Source: Adiantum capillus-veneris | Taxonomy: Eukaryota; Streptophyta; Polypodiopsida; Polypodiales; Pteridaceae | Assembly: GCA_014529385.2 (NCBI GenBank) | Contig: CM043952.1 | Span: 60,057,619 to 60,121,618, forward strand | DNA: 64,000 nucleotides | Reading direction: 5' to 3' | In this document: in pieces, positions 33,488-44,996 of the stretch | How positions within the stretch are numbered: position 1 is the stretch's first letter | How the letters are laid out: each line of letters begins with the position of its first letter | Made by a program: the position numbers and the translations under genes | Notes under the pieces: generated by a model | Told to the model about the DNA's origin: nothing | The model's input: only the letters and a program-made list of their open reading frames with translations | Databases searched by the model: none

Positions 33488-34150
33488 CCTCGGAACAACG
33501 CAGGCCGATGCCTGGGGAGCGTTTCGTTGTATGTTTGAAAACCTCCGAACGACGCAGGCCGATACCTGGGGAGCGTTTGGTTGTATGCTTGTAAAATAAT
33601 TGTTGTTGTGACTCCCAGCCCCGACCTAGATGGTTATGCGGGAGGAGTATTAAGAAGTCTGAGCAGTGGTTACTCTCAGCACCTCCAAACGACGCAGGCT
33701 GCGGTCTGGGGGGCGTTTGGTTGTAAAAGGCCTCTATATCTCCGGGCCCGGACCTTTTTAGGTGATGCGGGAGGAGTGATGAGGGAGTCGTTGAATATCT
33801 CCCGGCCAGGACCTTGTTAGGTTATGCGGGAGGAGTGTTCATCGGCGGCTTTATGTTTCTATGTCTTGTAACATGCATATGTGAGCATTTGTGTTGCATT
33901 GTGATGTGCCAACCACTGAATATTCCTAATTGGATGAGATTGCCTGGGTATGTAATTTTAGTGCATCAAGACACCTAAGGAAGATCAGTACGTTCTGGGT
34001 GTGATGGCTAATTTTACTACGCCGGAATATCAAGAGTTCCGATCTGGACGAAAGGAGAAGCTAACTCCTTGATCAAAACAGCCGATAGGAGCAACTAACT
34101 CCTTGATCAAAAGAGCAGAAAGGAGAAGCTAACTCCTTAATAAAAAGAGC
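33488..34150 (+). repeat. T2 internal short-repeat arrays
   Basis: Three kinds of repeat lie here. (1) About 46-bp units at 33488-33534, 33542-33588 and 33682-33726 share ACGCAGGCCGATACCTGGGG and a GCGTTTGGTTGT end. (2) About 37-bp units at 33615-33650, 33741-33779 and 33801-33838 share a GACCT core and end TATGCGGGAGGAGTG. (3) Units near 34050-34150 share GGAGAAGCTAACTCCTT, itself an imperfect hairpin. No coding role is apparent. Confidence 0.8.
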
Positions 34151-34245
34151 AAACTGATTGTCCCTCGGAATGACCCTCGGAAATTTTTGAGCTAACTTGA
34201 GTTGTTTTGCAAGTATGCTGTAATCGCGGACGATTACTCTCTTTC

Positions 34246-34257
34246 AAGAAGGGGAGA
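34246..34257 (+). other. T2 polypurine tract
   Basis: AAGAAGGGGAGA directly precedes the right LTR (TGTAACAA). Confidence 0.85.
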
Positions 34258-34909
34258 TGTAACAAACTGCTGACATGTCAAAGCCTAAAGAATGGAGTCA
34301 ACGTACAGATGTGGCCGAGGGGCCTAAACCCTAATGTCTGCCAAAAACCCTAACTGCTGAAACCCTAATGCTGGAAACCCTAACCCTAAAACCTGCAAAC
34401 CCTAATTTTGAAAACCCTAACCCTAAAACCTGAAACCCCTAATTTCTGCCAATTCCGAAAATTGCGCTGACATGATGACGTGGCAAGCTGTACAGATTTC
34501 CGCGTTCTGCGCTGGCTGATGACGTGGCAAGCTGTACGGATTTCCATAAATTGCGCTGGCAGCTTTTTGGCTTTGCTTTTGAACTAGAAGCTTTTGAGTT
34601 TTAAAGGCTTTTTACTATAACTGCTTTTCAGGCCAAGGGCCTTTAAATATGAGGCTAGGGCTCATTCTCTGGCATGCTTCCTGGAGAAGGTGCAGAGTCT
34701 GGAGTACGGGCTTGTACTTTGATGATGCAATATAAAGAAATACCGAAAGGGGCGCCAAGGTTTGGGGCCAATACTCTCTAGGGTGGAATTCCGCCACTCC
34801 ATGTCGCGTGTCGTCTCTCTCTCTCTCTCAGAGTTCTGTTGTTATTGAAGTGCCAAAAGCCTGCTCAGTTTGTTCTTTTCTATTGGCACGTGGTGCCCGC
34901 CTTGTGACA
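34258..34909 (+). repeat. T2 right LTR
   Basis: A 652-bp LTR nearly identical to 32003-32651 apart from small indels. The telomere-like block lies at 34326-34445 and again alternates AACCCTAA units with TGC/TGA spacers. It ends CTTGTGACA before ACGAG (34910-34914). Confidence 0.93.
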
Positions 34910-34914
34910 ACGAG

Positions 34915-36170
34915 TCTCGAAGATGCGGAAGCAGCGGGCCCACCAGATGAACCAAAGCGTCAGGCCATAGATGAGCTCCCGAGTCCCAACACTCCTCTCT
35001 CTCATTGCACCACTCCTCTGGAGTAAGCTATGTAGCAGGCTGGAGTGTGGGTCGACCCCCCTGGATCACTATCATCCTGCTAGTGGAGGATAGCTCAAAC
35101 TATAGTGCCGGGTCTGTGAGAGTGGACCAAGCAGTTGCCGCCCAAGTGTATTGTCGTGTTGTGGAAAAAGCTGGCATTAGCTGAAGGACACGAAGCCAAA
35201 CCTGCTGTGCCATAGGGCAGTCCCAAAGACAATGACGCTGACTCTCCACAGGATGGCCGCAAGCTGCACATGCTGCCGAGAGACCACTATGTACAAGCCA
35301 GCTCCCCACTGTTGTAGCTCTATGTGCAACCAGCCACTAGAGCAAAGTGACTCGCCGCGGCTGTCTGGCGTCCCACAACCTCGCCCAAAAAGCTCACAAG
35401 AACTCAGCTGTGAGACCCTCCTCCTGCCAATGAGGTGCTGCAACAGGACGAGCCTCTCTCCGTGCTGCCAGTATGTGACATCCCAATCGAACAGTGTACT
35501 GAAAGAAAGGGACACCTGGATGGTCGGCTGATGTGAAAGGGTCCCGCCAAAACCACTCTCCAAGATCCCACTGCACTCCTGCCAGTGGACAGCTCTCCCA
35601 AGCCCACAGCCTCCAGTGGCCAGTCTCAAGAGCTGTTGGGTCAGGATCTATGACACAAGTCACAACTCGGATCTGCTGAAAACAGCACTCTACAACCTGT
35701 GGGGCCTCAACTGGAACTCGGTGTAAACGGCCCTCACCCTATAGCTCGAAAAACAAGGAAGGTACAGTCTTTGAACAAGCCCGAACTGCGATGAGACCTC
35801 AAGTCGTGTCAAGGCCCCCATCCATCTGGGCGCTGCTGACTCGAGAGCTGTGAGGCACTCAGCTGGTACTGCCTCTGTGATGTCCTGACACATGCTCTGC
35901 ACCCTTCTCATGCCCTGTAGCTGGATGCTCTAAAGCTCCTCTGACAAGCCTGAGATTGTCGCAAACGCTCCTCTGTGCAAGTAGATTTGTGTTGCTCCAG
36001 GCCTCTCCTCAAATGCTCCCAAGAGTGGAGCAGACTCACAGCAAAACGGTCCTCCAGTCTCCTGCTCAAGCCAGCTCTGCACATCTCTGTGAAAATCCAT
36101 CTGGTCAAAGGTCTCCAAGGGCCTCCAACCTAAGGCACTCTAGCACTAAGCCGCTGAAGCAAAAACTCCT
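34915..36170 (-). pseudogene. L5 ORF2 C-terminal part with zf-RVT
   Basis: Minus-strand blocks: RWIFTEMCRAGLSRRLEDR (36050-36108), VQWDLGEWFWRDPF (35560-35610), EEGLTAEFL near 35400, then GSWLVHSGLSAACAACGHP and QRHCLWDCPMAQQVWLRVLQ (35200-35309). The C-x2-C...H..C cluster is the zf-RVT zinc-binding site. Several frame changes. Confidence 0.87.
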
Positions 36171-36171
36171 T

Positions 36172-37770
36172 CTAGGGCTCCTCCCCTCGAAGCAATCCTC
36201 TGACAACAAACTTCCCAAGAAGGGCTCTGCTCTGCTCTGCTAGGTCTATGATCTCCGACCCCCCCTGAGAACAAGGAAGAGTGATGATCTGCCAGGCCAC
36301 TTTGGCCCGGGCTATCTGAGTGTCGTGCCCTGACCAAAGGAAATTCCTGATCAGCCTCTCTACATGGCTGATGCAGGAACTCGAAAAGATCCAACAAGAT
36401 GTGATGTACCACATAGTAGCCAACAACAACTGGTTGGCCACTACAACTCTGTCTACCAGAGAAAGTCGTGCGGAGCTCCAATGTAACAACTTCCTCTTGA
36501 TGGACAGAAGGAGGGGAGCAATCTGCTGCTCAGGAGACAAGTCCAAACCAGCCTGACAGCCCAAGTACTGAATTACAGTCCCTGGGGGAATCCACCTGAA
36601 ACCCTCACATGGCAACCAATCGAGCGTAGGAGCACTACCAATCGAGAAATCCATTGCCTTTCTCCAATTGATCCGTGCGCCTGATGCACAACAAAAGGTC
36701 TCAAGAGCATGCTCACACTTGTGAAGGTTGGCCTCTTGGCCCTCCATGTACAAAGTTGAGTCGTCTGCAAACTCTGCATCCAGTAGCTCGTCGCCCCAAA
36801 TAGGGAGCGCTAAGCCACGTAGACCAACCTGCTATGAAGCCAAAAATTTGCTCATCGCCTCAACATAGAACAGAAAGAGGAAGGGGGCAAGAGGGCAGCC
36901 CTATCTGACCAAATGTGTGAGCATGAAGCGATCGCCTCTACCACCTGCCAAAAGTACTTGACTGTGTGTCCATCTGTAGAGAGCTGACACACCTCTGATC
37001 CAGGCAGCTGAGAAGCCCATCCTGCGTAGAGTGCCCTCCAAAAAGTCCCAATCAACTCTATTGTAGGCCTTCTCAAAATCGAGAAGAAGTATCACGAGAT
37101 CCTCACCACGGAGGCGAGCAAGGGCAGAAGCCTCCCAAAACGTAAAGATGTTGTCAAGGATACTACGCTCCTTGACAAAATCTATCCGTGTCCCATGTAT
37201 AATGCTCTCTAGAAGTGGCTGAATCCTCAAACTCAAAGCCAAGAATATTGTAGGCTAAGTTGAGGATGGTGATGGGCCGCCACTGTCGAATCTCATCCAA
37301 GGAGCCACCCTCCTTGGGAATGAGGTAAATCAGACCCTCACACATGCTGTCATGCATCTCTCCTGTGTGCAAACCGTTGTAGAGATCTCAGCCAAGCAAG
37401 TCCCAGTACTCTAAGAAAAAGTTGGGAGTCAAACCATCCTCACTTGGACAGCTACCACTGGGAAGTGCTTTGAGGGCCACGTAGAGCTCCTCTAGCTGAA
37501 GAGGCAGCTCAAGACTCTAGCGCATCTCCTCAGTCAACAAGACAAGGCATCTGTGCCCAAACCTGCTCTCTGCATGCATCTTGACGCTCTGACCGAGGTT
37601 CTGCTGACAGCAGGTCACGATAAAAGTCAGTAGCAATTGCTCGCATGTTCTTTGGCTTTGAAGCAACTGATCCGTCAGGCCTCCTCAATTGGCTGACCCT
37701 CACCTGCGTATGTCGGGGTCCCACAGTCTCGAAGAAGGCCCCTATCACTCTGTCACCCACCTGAGTCAAC
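36172..37770 (-). pseudogene. L5 ORF2 reverse transcriptase and connector
   Basis: The RT core at 36901-37242 carries FVKERSILDNIFTFWEASAL and LLLDFEKAYNRVDWDFLEGT. The FADDSTLY catalytic box is at about 36740-36780. 36172-36753 continues with NLHKCEHALETFCCASGARI, RRKLLHW-like and RLIRNFLWSG boxes, open for 193 codons. Stops at 37240-37250 and 36830 and frame changes separate the parts. The catalytic Asp pairs look intact, so loss of function is by frame disruption. Confidence 0.88.
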
Positions 37771-38029
37771 GGAAAGCAAACTCATGGCGCCTCTCCTCTG
37801 TGCTAGCAAGCTCCTGGCGAGCCTGTTGTAACTGCTCCTCCAACCAAGGACTGTCTGGAGGCTGCTCCTGCATCCTCTGCAAGGAAGCAACGCCACGATA
37901 GAGACGCTACTCCTCCTCTCTCGCTGCAGCCAGGCGGGGGCCATGGACTCCTGAAGAAAAAGCCAACTAAGCTGAGCAAGTCCAGAGGCCACTGTGAGCA
38001 GGAGAGTCTTGCATGTCTAAGCCCTCTGT

Positions 38030-38455
38030 CTAGAGAGCCACCACTCGCTCTCTGAGAGCAGAGTCCAGCAAAACCCTCTCAAGGATACACAGCATCGTGC
38101 TCCCCCTCCTCTGTCTATCTATCACTATGAGAATCACTGGTGCATGGTCCGAAAAAGAAGTCCCAACCAAAATGCAAACTGTCCCACCCAAGTCACAGAA
38201 GTGGTCACTAGTGTAGAAGCGATCTATCCAAGATAGATTCGCTCCTCCCACTCTGCGGTCCGAAAGAGAGAAGGCCAAGCTGTCTGGGACCCTCACAAAG
38301 CTAGAATGCTGCCACACATCTGAAACCCGCAAAGTCATCCATAACCTCTCCCAACCTGCCAGCTCAACTCCATGCACAGTAGTATGGCTACCTCCAATCC
38401 TATCAGAGGGGTCCTCCAACATGTTGAAGTCACCCCCAATGCACCATTGCTCTGC
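38030..38455 (-). pseudogene. L5 ORF2 endonuclease, C-terminal half only
   Basis: The reading begins abruptly at WCIGGDFNMLEDPSDRIGG (the GDFN box of apurinic/apyrimidinic-type endonucleases), continues with NLSWIDRFYTSDHF and ends with GTSFSDHAPVIL, where SDH is the catalytic Asp-His pair. The first 150 or so residues are deleted by a direct join to the end of ORF1 at about 38455. Confidence 0.88.
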
Positions 38456-39480
38456 CTACGGCAGGAGGTGGAGGAACTGAAGAGGACGGGGCCTCCTCAG
38501 GCGGGTGTTGTTGAAGGGGGTCAAAATGGTTCTCAATCGGAACCCGGTGTTGCTGAGCTGTTGAAGGTCGGCCACCACAGGGGGAGCAGTGGGGCAAGCC
38601 CGCCCCTGTAGCCAGCGTCCAGGCACCTGCTGCCAACCGTCAGCTTGATCGCTGGTCTCAGTCGAGGTACCAGCCCGTGCGTCCTGTGTATCTGGCTGCT
38701 TGGCATGCTCAGCCTTCGAAGGCTGCGCATACGCTGTGGGTCGAGGTCTCCTACGAGGACAAGCCTTTGCCAAGAGGTCCATCTGTCTACAAATGAAACA
38801 CTGATTCAGGAGGCCTGAATACTCCACGCTCTAACGAAACCAACCTCCACTCACTCGAGGTAGTGGGATAACCTTCGAGAGAGTGTGGGTGTCCCAGAGC
38901 AAAACACGTATTGTGGGGATGCCGGCCGCCTTGGCAGCTACACAGGCTGCCGTGCGAGGTGTCTCCAGGACAATCCCAATCGCTGAGCCTATCCTAAAAG
39001 GAGCGGAACGTACTACCTCCACAGGCCAGGGAGGCACACTAAGATGGGCAGGTCTGCCTCCTCGACAAGAACGTCGGTAGCTAGGTCGAAATTGGCGCCA
39101 CTATCGAAAGTGCGCTCGAACTGCTCGAATGGCTAGGGGGGTCATCGCAATGAATTTGGACGCCATCTCGAGAGCATCAAACTCTATCTGGTAGTAGCCA
39201 CGCCCGAGAAACTAAACATCGAGAATCTTGCCCACCTCTGCTAAAAGGCGGGCTTGGAGGAGATCACGCACCTCCTCTCTGCTAGGTCGGGTGCCGATGA
39301 TCTTGCAGATGACGGAGGTCGCCTGAAGGCGCTCCACCTCTGCGGCAAGGCTCGCTTGCTCTGTCGGCAAGAGAGCAAGTCGGATGGTGGGCTTTGCAGG
39401 GCTAGCGAGGGGGATTCTGAGGAGTCTCTCTGGGGCGGAGCGTGAGCCTCTATCTGTGTCTGTTGCTGTGAAGGAAATGG
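38456..39480 (-). pseudogene. L5 ORF1 (RNA-binding)
   Basis: 39212-39480 encodes PTIRLALLPTEQASLAAEVE and following; after a stop come GRGYYQIEFDALEMAS and CVAAKAAGIPTIRVLLWDTH (38831-39037). The zinc knuckle reads CFICRQMDLLAKAC, so the His of CX2CX4HX4C is replaced by Leu. A Gln/Ala-rich tail follows to 38456. Same architecture as L2 ORF1, which keeps the His. Confidence 0.83.
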
Positions 39481-39844
39481 GGCGCGTGAAGCCAAATCCC
39501 TGCGTAACCCGGCGAGTAAAGTCCCAGAGAGAACTCCACTGCGGGGGGGGGCGCGCGCTAAAGGAGTGCAAAAAAGGGGGGATGGGCGGCAAAAAGAGGA
39601 CTCTGGAGGCGAGCCGAGGGGACTGCGCGCTGAGGAGGCTAAGGGGAGGCGGACGAAGCAATGGCGGACTGAGGCAGCGAGAGAGGTGGAGGAGGGGGGC
39701 TGGCGGGAGTAAGCACAGGGTGAGCGGGGAGTGCGTGAGGCCTAGAGCACCAGCACGCAATGCTGGGTAGGGGCAACGCAAACGGGGGGGGGGGTTTCAG
39801 GGATGGCGAGGGGGGCAGCGTGCAGTAGCAGCGAGCTCGGTAGC
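39481..39844 (-). other. L5 5' UTR
   Basis: Strongly C-rich on the LINE strand, starting at CCGAGCTCGCTGCT and aligning with the L2 start (15626). It would contain the internal promoter if this family has one, but I see no diagnostic motif. Open frames across it are by-products of its composition. Confidence 0.6.
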
Positions 39845-39859
39845 GTAACAGCTCCTTCC

Positions 39860-41600
39860 AGAGCTCCTCCTTTAGAAGAAGTCCTCTTAACCACAAACTT
39901 CCCAAGGAGGGCTCTACTATGCCGTGTTGGGTCGATGGTCCCCAACCCTCCCAGAGAGAAAGGTAAAGTGATGACCTGCAAAGAGACTTTGGGCCGAGCT
40001 GACTGTGTGTCTCGTCCTGACCACAAAAAGTTCCTGATCAACCTCTCTAGCTAGCTAATGCAAGAGCTCGAGAAAATCCAGCAAGACGTGATGTACCACA
40101 TGGTAGCCAAAAGCACCTAGTTGGCCACTACAACCCAACCACCAAGAGAAAGCCGTGCTGAGCTCCAATGGAGCAGTTTCCTCTTGATGGAGAGGAGGAG
40201 AGGAGCAATCTACTGCTCTGCTATGACAGATCCAAACCAACCTCATAGACCAAGTAGCATACTCGTGTCCCTGGGGGATCCACCTAAAGCCCTCTCCAAG
40301 CGACCAATCGGGCATGGGAGCACTACCAACCAAGAAAGCCACTGCATTCCGCCAGTTAATCAGTGCTCAAGACGCACAACAGAACACCTCAAGAGACTGC
40401 TCACACTTGTGCAAGTTGGCATCCCGGCCCTCTAGAAACGGGTGAGTCAACCGCAAATCTCATCTCCCCGAATAGGCAACTACAGTCCATGCAAACCAAC
40501 CTCCTGGGAGATCAAAAATCTACTCATCGCCTCAGCATAGAAGAGCAACAAGAAGGGGCAAGAGGGCAGCCCTGTCGAACCGATTGTGTGAGCATGAAGG
40601 CTTCCCCTCTTCCCCCTGCCAACAGCACCTGATTGTGCGCACACCTGTAGAGCGCTGACACTCCCCTAATCCATGCATCTGAAAACCCCATCCGGCGCAT
40701 AGTGCCCTCAAGGAAACCCCAATCAACTCTGTCATACCCCATCTCAAAATCGACAAGGAGTACCACAAGATCCTCTTGTAGACGAGTGAGAGCAACCACC
40801 TACCAAAAAGTGTGAATGTTGTCAAGGATGCTGTGCTCCTTGACAAAGCCCGTCTGTGTCTCATGTATAATGCTCTCAAGTAGCGGCTAAATTCTCAAAC
40901 TCAAAGCCTTTGCTAAGATTTTGTAGGCTGAGTTGAGAATGATGATGGGTCGCCATTGCCGAATCTCGTCCAAGGAGCCTCCCTCCTTGGAGATAAGATA
41001 GATCAAACCCTCACTCATGCTATCTGGCATCTCGTAGTGTGAAAAATGTGCTGATAAGCACTACAAAGGTCTCAACCAAGCAACTCCCAATACTCAAGAA
41101 GAAGCTAGGAGTCAAACCATCCTTCCCTAGGCAACTACCCCGAGGAAGTGCCCTGAGGGCCTCCTAAAGCTCCTCTAGCTGGAGAGGGCTCTCAAGCCTC
41201 TGGCGCATCTCGTCAATGACTTAGCAAGGCATCTGTGCCCACGCCTGCTCTCTGCATGCATCTCACCGCTCTAACTTTGCCTAAGCTAAGAGCAACTCAC
41301 GGTAAAAGTCAGTAGCAATTGCGCGCATATTCTCGAGCTCTGTAGCAACAAGCCCATCGGGCCTCCTCAATTGGCAAACACTAATGTGCGCATGGCAAGG
41401 ACCCACAATCTCAAAAGACTCATCCGTAACTCTGTCGCCCATCTGAATCCACTGAGATGCTTGACAATGGAAGGCAAACTCGTGGCGCCGCTCGTCAATG
41501 GTGATCAGCTCTTGCTGCATCTGCTCCTCCATGGTGATCAGCTCATGTCGAGCCTGTTGCATCTGCTCCTCCATCCAAGGGCTACCTGGGTGATGTTCTT
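39860..41600 (-). pseudogene. L6 ORF2 reverse transcriptase and connector
   Basis: RT blocks: VVLLVDFEMGYDRVDWGFLE and LTQSVRQGCPLAP at 40524-40799 (the KAYDR box reads MGYDR). The connector at 39860-40041 holds IRNFLWSGRDTQSARPKV and GGLGTIDPTRHSRALLGKF. 41281-41574 holds a tandem QQARHELITMEEQ/QQELITIDE coiled-coil stretch followed by FHCQASQWIQMGDRV. Frames change repeatedly. Confidence 0.83.
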
Positions 41601-41899
41601 ACATCCGTTGTAATGAGGCTAAGCCCTGTCGGAGCCACTTCTCCTCCTCCTTGGTCGCAGCCAAGCGAGTTGCAGACTCTTGGAGAAAGAAACGACTAAG
41701 CTTCACAAGGGGAGAGGCCGCTCTAGCAACAAGATCCCCCTGTGCGTCCATACTCGCTATCCAAAGCGCCACAACCTACTCCCTTAGCTCTATATCCAGT
41801 AAAATCCTCTCTGGAATGTGTAGCATGGCACTGCCACTCCTCTGTCTATCTGACACAATAAGAATCACTAGAGCATGATTGAAAAAAGTAGTCCCTGCC

Positions 41900-42620
41900 A
41901 AAATTCATACTGAACCTCCCATGTCACAAATAAGGTCGCCAACGTAAAAACGATCTATCCTTGACAGGTTCACGCCCCCTACTCTGCGGTCAGACAGGGA
42001 GAAAGAGAGGATATTTGAGGGCGTACGAAGCCTACATGCCGACATACATCCGAAATCCTCAAAGTCGTACATAGGTGCTCCCAAACAACCAACTCAGCCC
42101 TGTGAGCACTAGCATGGCTGCCTCCAATCCTATCCAAGGGGTCCTAAAGCATGTTGAAGTCCCCTCCAATGCACCAATGCTCTACGTGCGGCAAGGACTC
42201 CACAATAGTGACCAAAACTCAGCCCGTGCAAGCGCATGGTTGGGCGCATAAATGTTCAAGAATCCCACAAGGCTACGTTGAACCTGTATGGTGACCCATT
42301 GAGCCTGCCTGGCACAATAATACCTCTGCCCACAATGGCCTGCTGCCATGAGTTCGCAATAGTCATACATACGCCTCCCTAAATGCCGACAGGCCCAAAA
42401 GAAACTAACCAGAAAGTCTCATAGCGGTCACGCAAGATCTGTCCACAACGCTGAATACGGCTCTCACAAAGGTGGTGCTCCTGAAGCATGAGGATATCTA
42501 TCGTGTCGCCCACAAGGCATCTCTGAAGCTCCTATCACAATCGACCCCTCTGGAGTAGAAACTCGGGTCCACTTAAACCCTACACATTTCATGAGACAAT
42601 CCTCATGGAATCACTGAGAG
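41900..42620 (-). pseudogene. L6 ORF2 endonuclease remnant
   Basis: Minus-strand reading near 42520-42620 resembles the N-terminus of the LINE endonuclease, followed by a LQEHHL box. 42182-42370 carries VQRSLVGFLNIYAPN and the GGDFNML box follows at about 42150. The SDH region is broken (41850-41940). Unlike L2 and L5 this copy keeps both halves of the domain, so it serves as the reference for their deletions. Confidence 0.72.
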
Positions 42621-43560
42621 AAGACCGATGCTGCCGTGCAACCAACCTCCCAATCTTCAAGGCCGGCTTGGATAGAAAGTAATCCGCATCCGAGCGACCT
42701 TGAGAGAGGCATGCCTGAAGTGACTATACAACCCATGCCCAAGGAAAGTGTACAAGGGCTACATCCTCTGTTTAGGAATCCTCATGGACAAATACATAAC
42801 AAGGAGCACTCTTAGTGTCTGCAAAAAAGTATACCACAATGTGTCTACAACCAACTGCATCAGGTGGCGTCACATTGAACTTGGCTAGCGGCCAAAGCGT
42901 CTGAATCTGTCACTCCCATGTTCCCCATGTGGTGCGAGAACTCAAGAGCCTCGACCTGGAGCCAATCTAGTATTGTATGCAAAGTCCACCGTGTGTGATC
43001 CCTACCACACAAAGAAAAGGAGAAACCAACTGTTGTATCCAAAGCCTCGACACCTCTAGCGGCCAGAAAGAGGACATGTACTCTGAAACAAGCTGCCTCA
43101 AGGTCAAGAGATGAGTTGCCAAGAAATCACGTAAAGTCGTAATCGAAGAGATCGGTGAATGTCAAAGCTCGTTAGCCCACAAGGGACTGGCGCAAAAAGA
43201 GGAGAAGCCTTCACCAAAAGTGGCGTCCTTTGATAGGGTTGTCTCAGGCTCCCAAGCCAACTGACTCGTAGCAGAAGCACTGCCAAGAGATTGAGTTGTT
43301 GATGAGTGTCTTGTCCCCTAAGCCGATGGTGGACTGTGAGAAGGGCCAGGAAATGAGGCTGAGGAGCCAGTGGGGGAGGAAGGGGGCCGGGGGGGGAGGG
43401 GTCCACGGCGTTGGGAGGCTGGCGGCGGCGAGGCTAAGGTGAAAGGAGAATATCCTACTCTAAAGGGTCAAAATGGTTCCCTATAGGAACCCAATGTTGT
43501 TGGCCTCTCGTAGGTCGGCCACTAGGGGGGTTATCGTCAAGGACAAGGACGGCCAAGGAG

Positions 43561-44960
43561 GAACATGAAACGTCACCTCATAATATGGGGCACCCTCTGA
43601 AAATGGCCCACAAGTGGACATAGTAGACACAATCTGGGAAATCCCCATGGTGCGGCACGCCTAACACCTAGTAGAGCCTCACAAGGCAGGGCACAGCCAC
43701 ATAGAAGCCCCCTTTCACTACATCTAGACCAGAAACCCAAGAGATGACCTCCAAAGCTCTTAACACAAAAAGCCTAAAGAGCAACTACTTCTCGATTTTC
43801 ACTAATGTCATATCACCTCTTGCTAAAGCAACCTAGTCATGACATCCCAAATTTCCTACATCTTACACGTCACTAATTCACATTCAAGTCCCATCTTCAA
43901 GCAATGGGCTTGCCTTTGAGAAGATTTCCTAATCCTCTTGGCAGGACTACGTGCATGTTTAAACTTCCTTAAGTACACAATTGGAGAAGTTAAGCGTATG
44001 TGTTCTTTAGATTTTTAGTTGTTTGCATTCCACAAATAACCTGACGACTTAAGCATTAAAATCAAGAGTCATAGCATCCACAACAATAATAACCAAGTCC
44101 CAAATCAATATAGATTACATGGTCTTGATCTTAGTCTTCAAAATATTAGGATTCTACCACGGATGACCTTTTTCTAAGGATACCCATGACCTCTTCTTCT
44201 TCAATACACAAAGCTCCACAAGTACATCCAAATCGACGAGTCCCGATCTTAAGCCTTTAAGTCCTAACAAAAGCATTCAATATGCAAGATCCAAAAGCCC
44301 GAACAAGCTCTAAGCTTGCTCCAACCATCCAATATAGCCACAAAACGCATCTCCAAAAGATGCCTAGATAACAATCAATGAATCAAGCACCAAAAAATAG
44401 AGGTGTGCACATGAGAAATACTAGGAGGCTTTGATAAATAAGGAGGAACTTAAATCTAGAGAACCCCGAGTTAAAATTCAATTCCATTTCCCCTCCAGGC
44501 GCGCAGGGGGAAAAGGGGGGGGGGGAAGGGGCTCACTTTGCCCCGCTTGTCCCCCCTTAGATTTCATACAATTGTGCTCAAAACTCAATTTTTCCAAACA
44601 AAAGGAAAACCAATTTAAAGAATACCATTATCAATCTCCAAAGCTCTATTACACACCTGAAAATGGAAAACACCAAAAATTAAACGAAGAAAATTATCTG
44701 CGCTCCTACATCAACATGCACCTCAACCTTAGAAATAGCTTTGATATAGGCAGACCACATTCATTAAAGAGAAAGCAAAACAGTAAAATTAAGGTCCTAA
44801 CAACAGCATTTTTGCTTAATTAAAGGATAACTTTTGCATCTAAAATTATACAAGTCCTACTAGCAAGAGCCTTACATTAAATTATGGATTGTAAACACAT
44901 GACAAGCACAATTTACAAAATCCCTTCACATGAATTCTTTTTGCTTTTAAAACCACTCAT

Positions 44961-44996
<36 letters not shown>

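Larger units (their letters stand above)
32003..34909 (+). mobile_element. T2: small non-autonomous LTR element
   Basis: A complete LTR element of 2907 bp: LTRs 32003-32651 (649 bp) and 34258-34909 (652 bp), TG...CA termini, a TGGTATCAGAGC priming site, a purine tract and the ACGAG duplication. The 1.6-kb interior holds a short gag-like remnant and arrays of short repeats, but no protease, RT or integrase. This size and lack of pol fit a LARD/TRIM-like derivative. Confidence 0.93.
31637..39844 (-). mobile_element. L5: near full-length LINE carrying T2
   Basis: A minus-strand LINE, about 5.3 kb once T2 (32003-34909) and one copy of its 5-bp duplication are removed. It has a poly(A) end (T run 31637-31645), a C-rich 5' UTR (39480-39844), ORF1 and ORF2. 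Flanks GTAACAGCAGCTCC (31623-31636) and GTAACAGCTCC (39845-39855) form a target duplication differing by 3 bp. It sits inside L6. ORFs have several stops, and the N-terminal half of the endonuclease is deleted. Confidence 0.88.
39845..43560 (-). mobile_element. L6: older LINE, main part
   Basis: A minus-strand LINE into which L5 inserted. It includes the ORF1 end (43465-43560, aligning with 38510-38600 of L5), endonuclease, RT and connector. It is more decayed than L5, with more stops. The 5' part of ORF1 is not recognised beyond about 43560. Continuation is at 30887-31636 and probably 22085-22930. Confidence 0.82.

Noticed and set aside
39384-39770. 128-codon plus-strand frame opposite the L5 5' UTR
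   Set aside because: It is the complement of a GC-rich LINE leader. The LINE reads on the minus strand.
44431-44823. 130-codon frame as a host gene
   Set aside because: It contains Gly/Lys runs from G-rich simple sequence, matches no family, and has no sign of exons.
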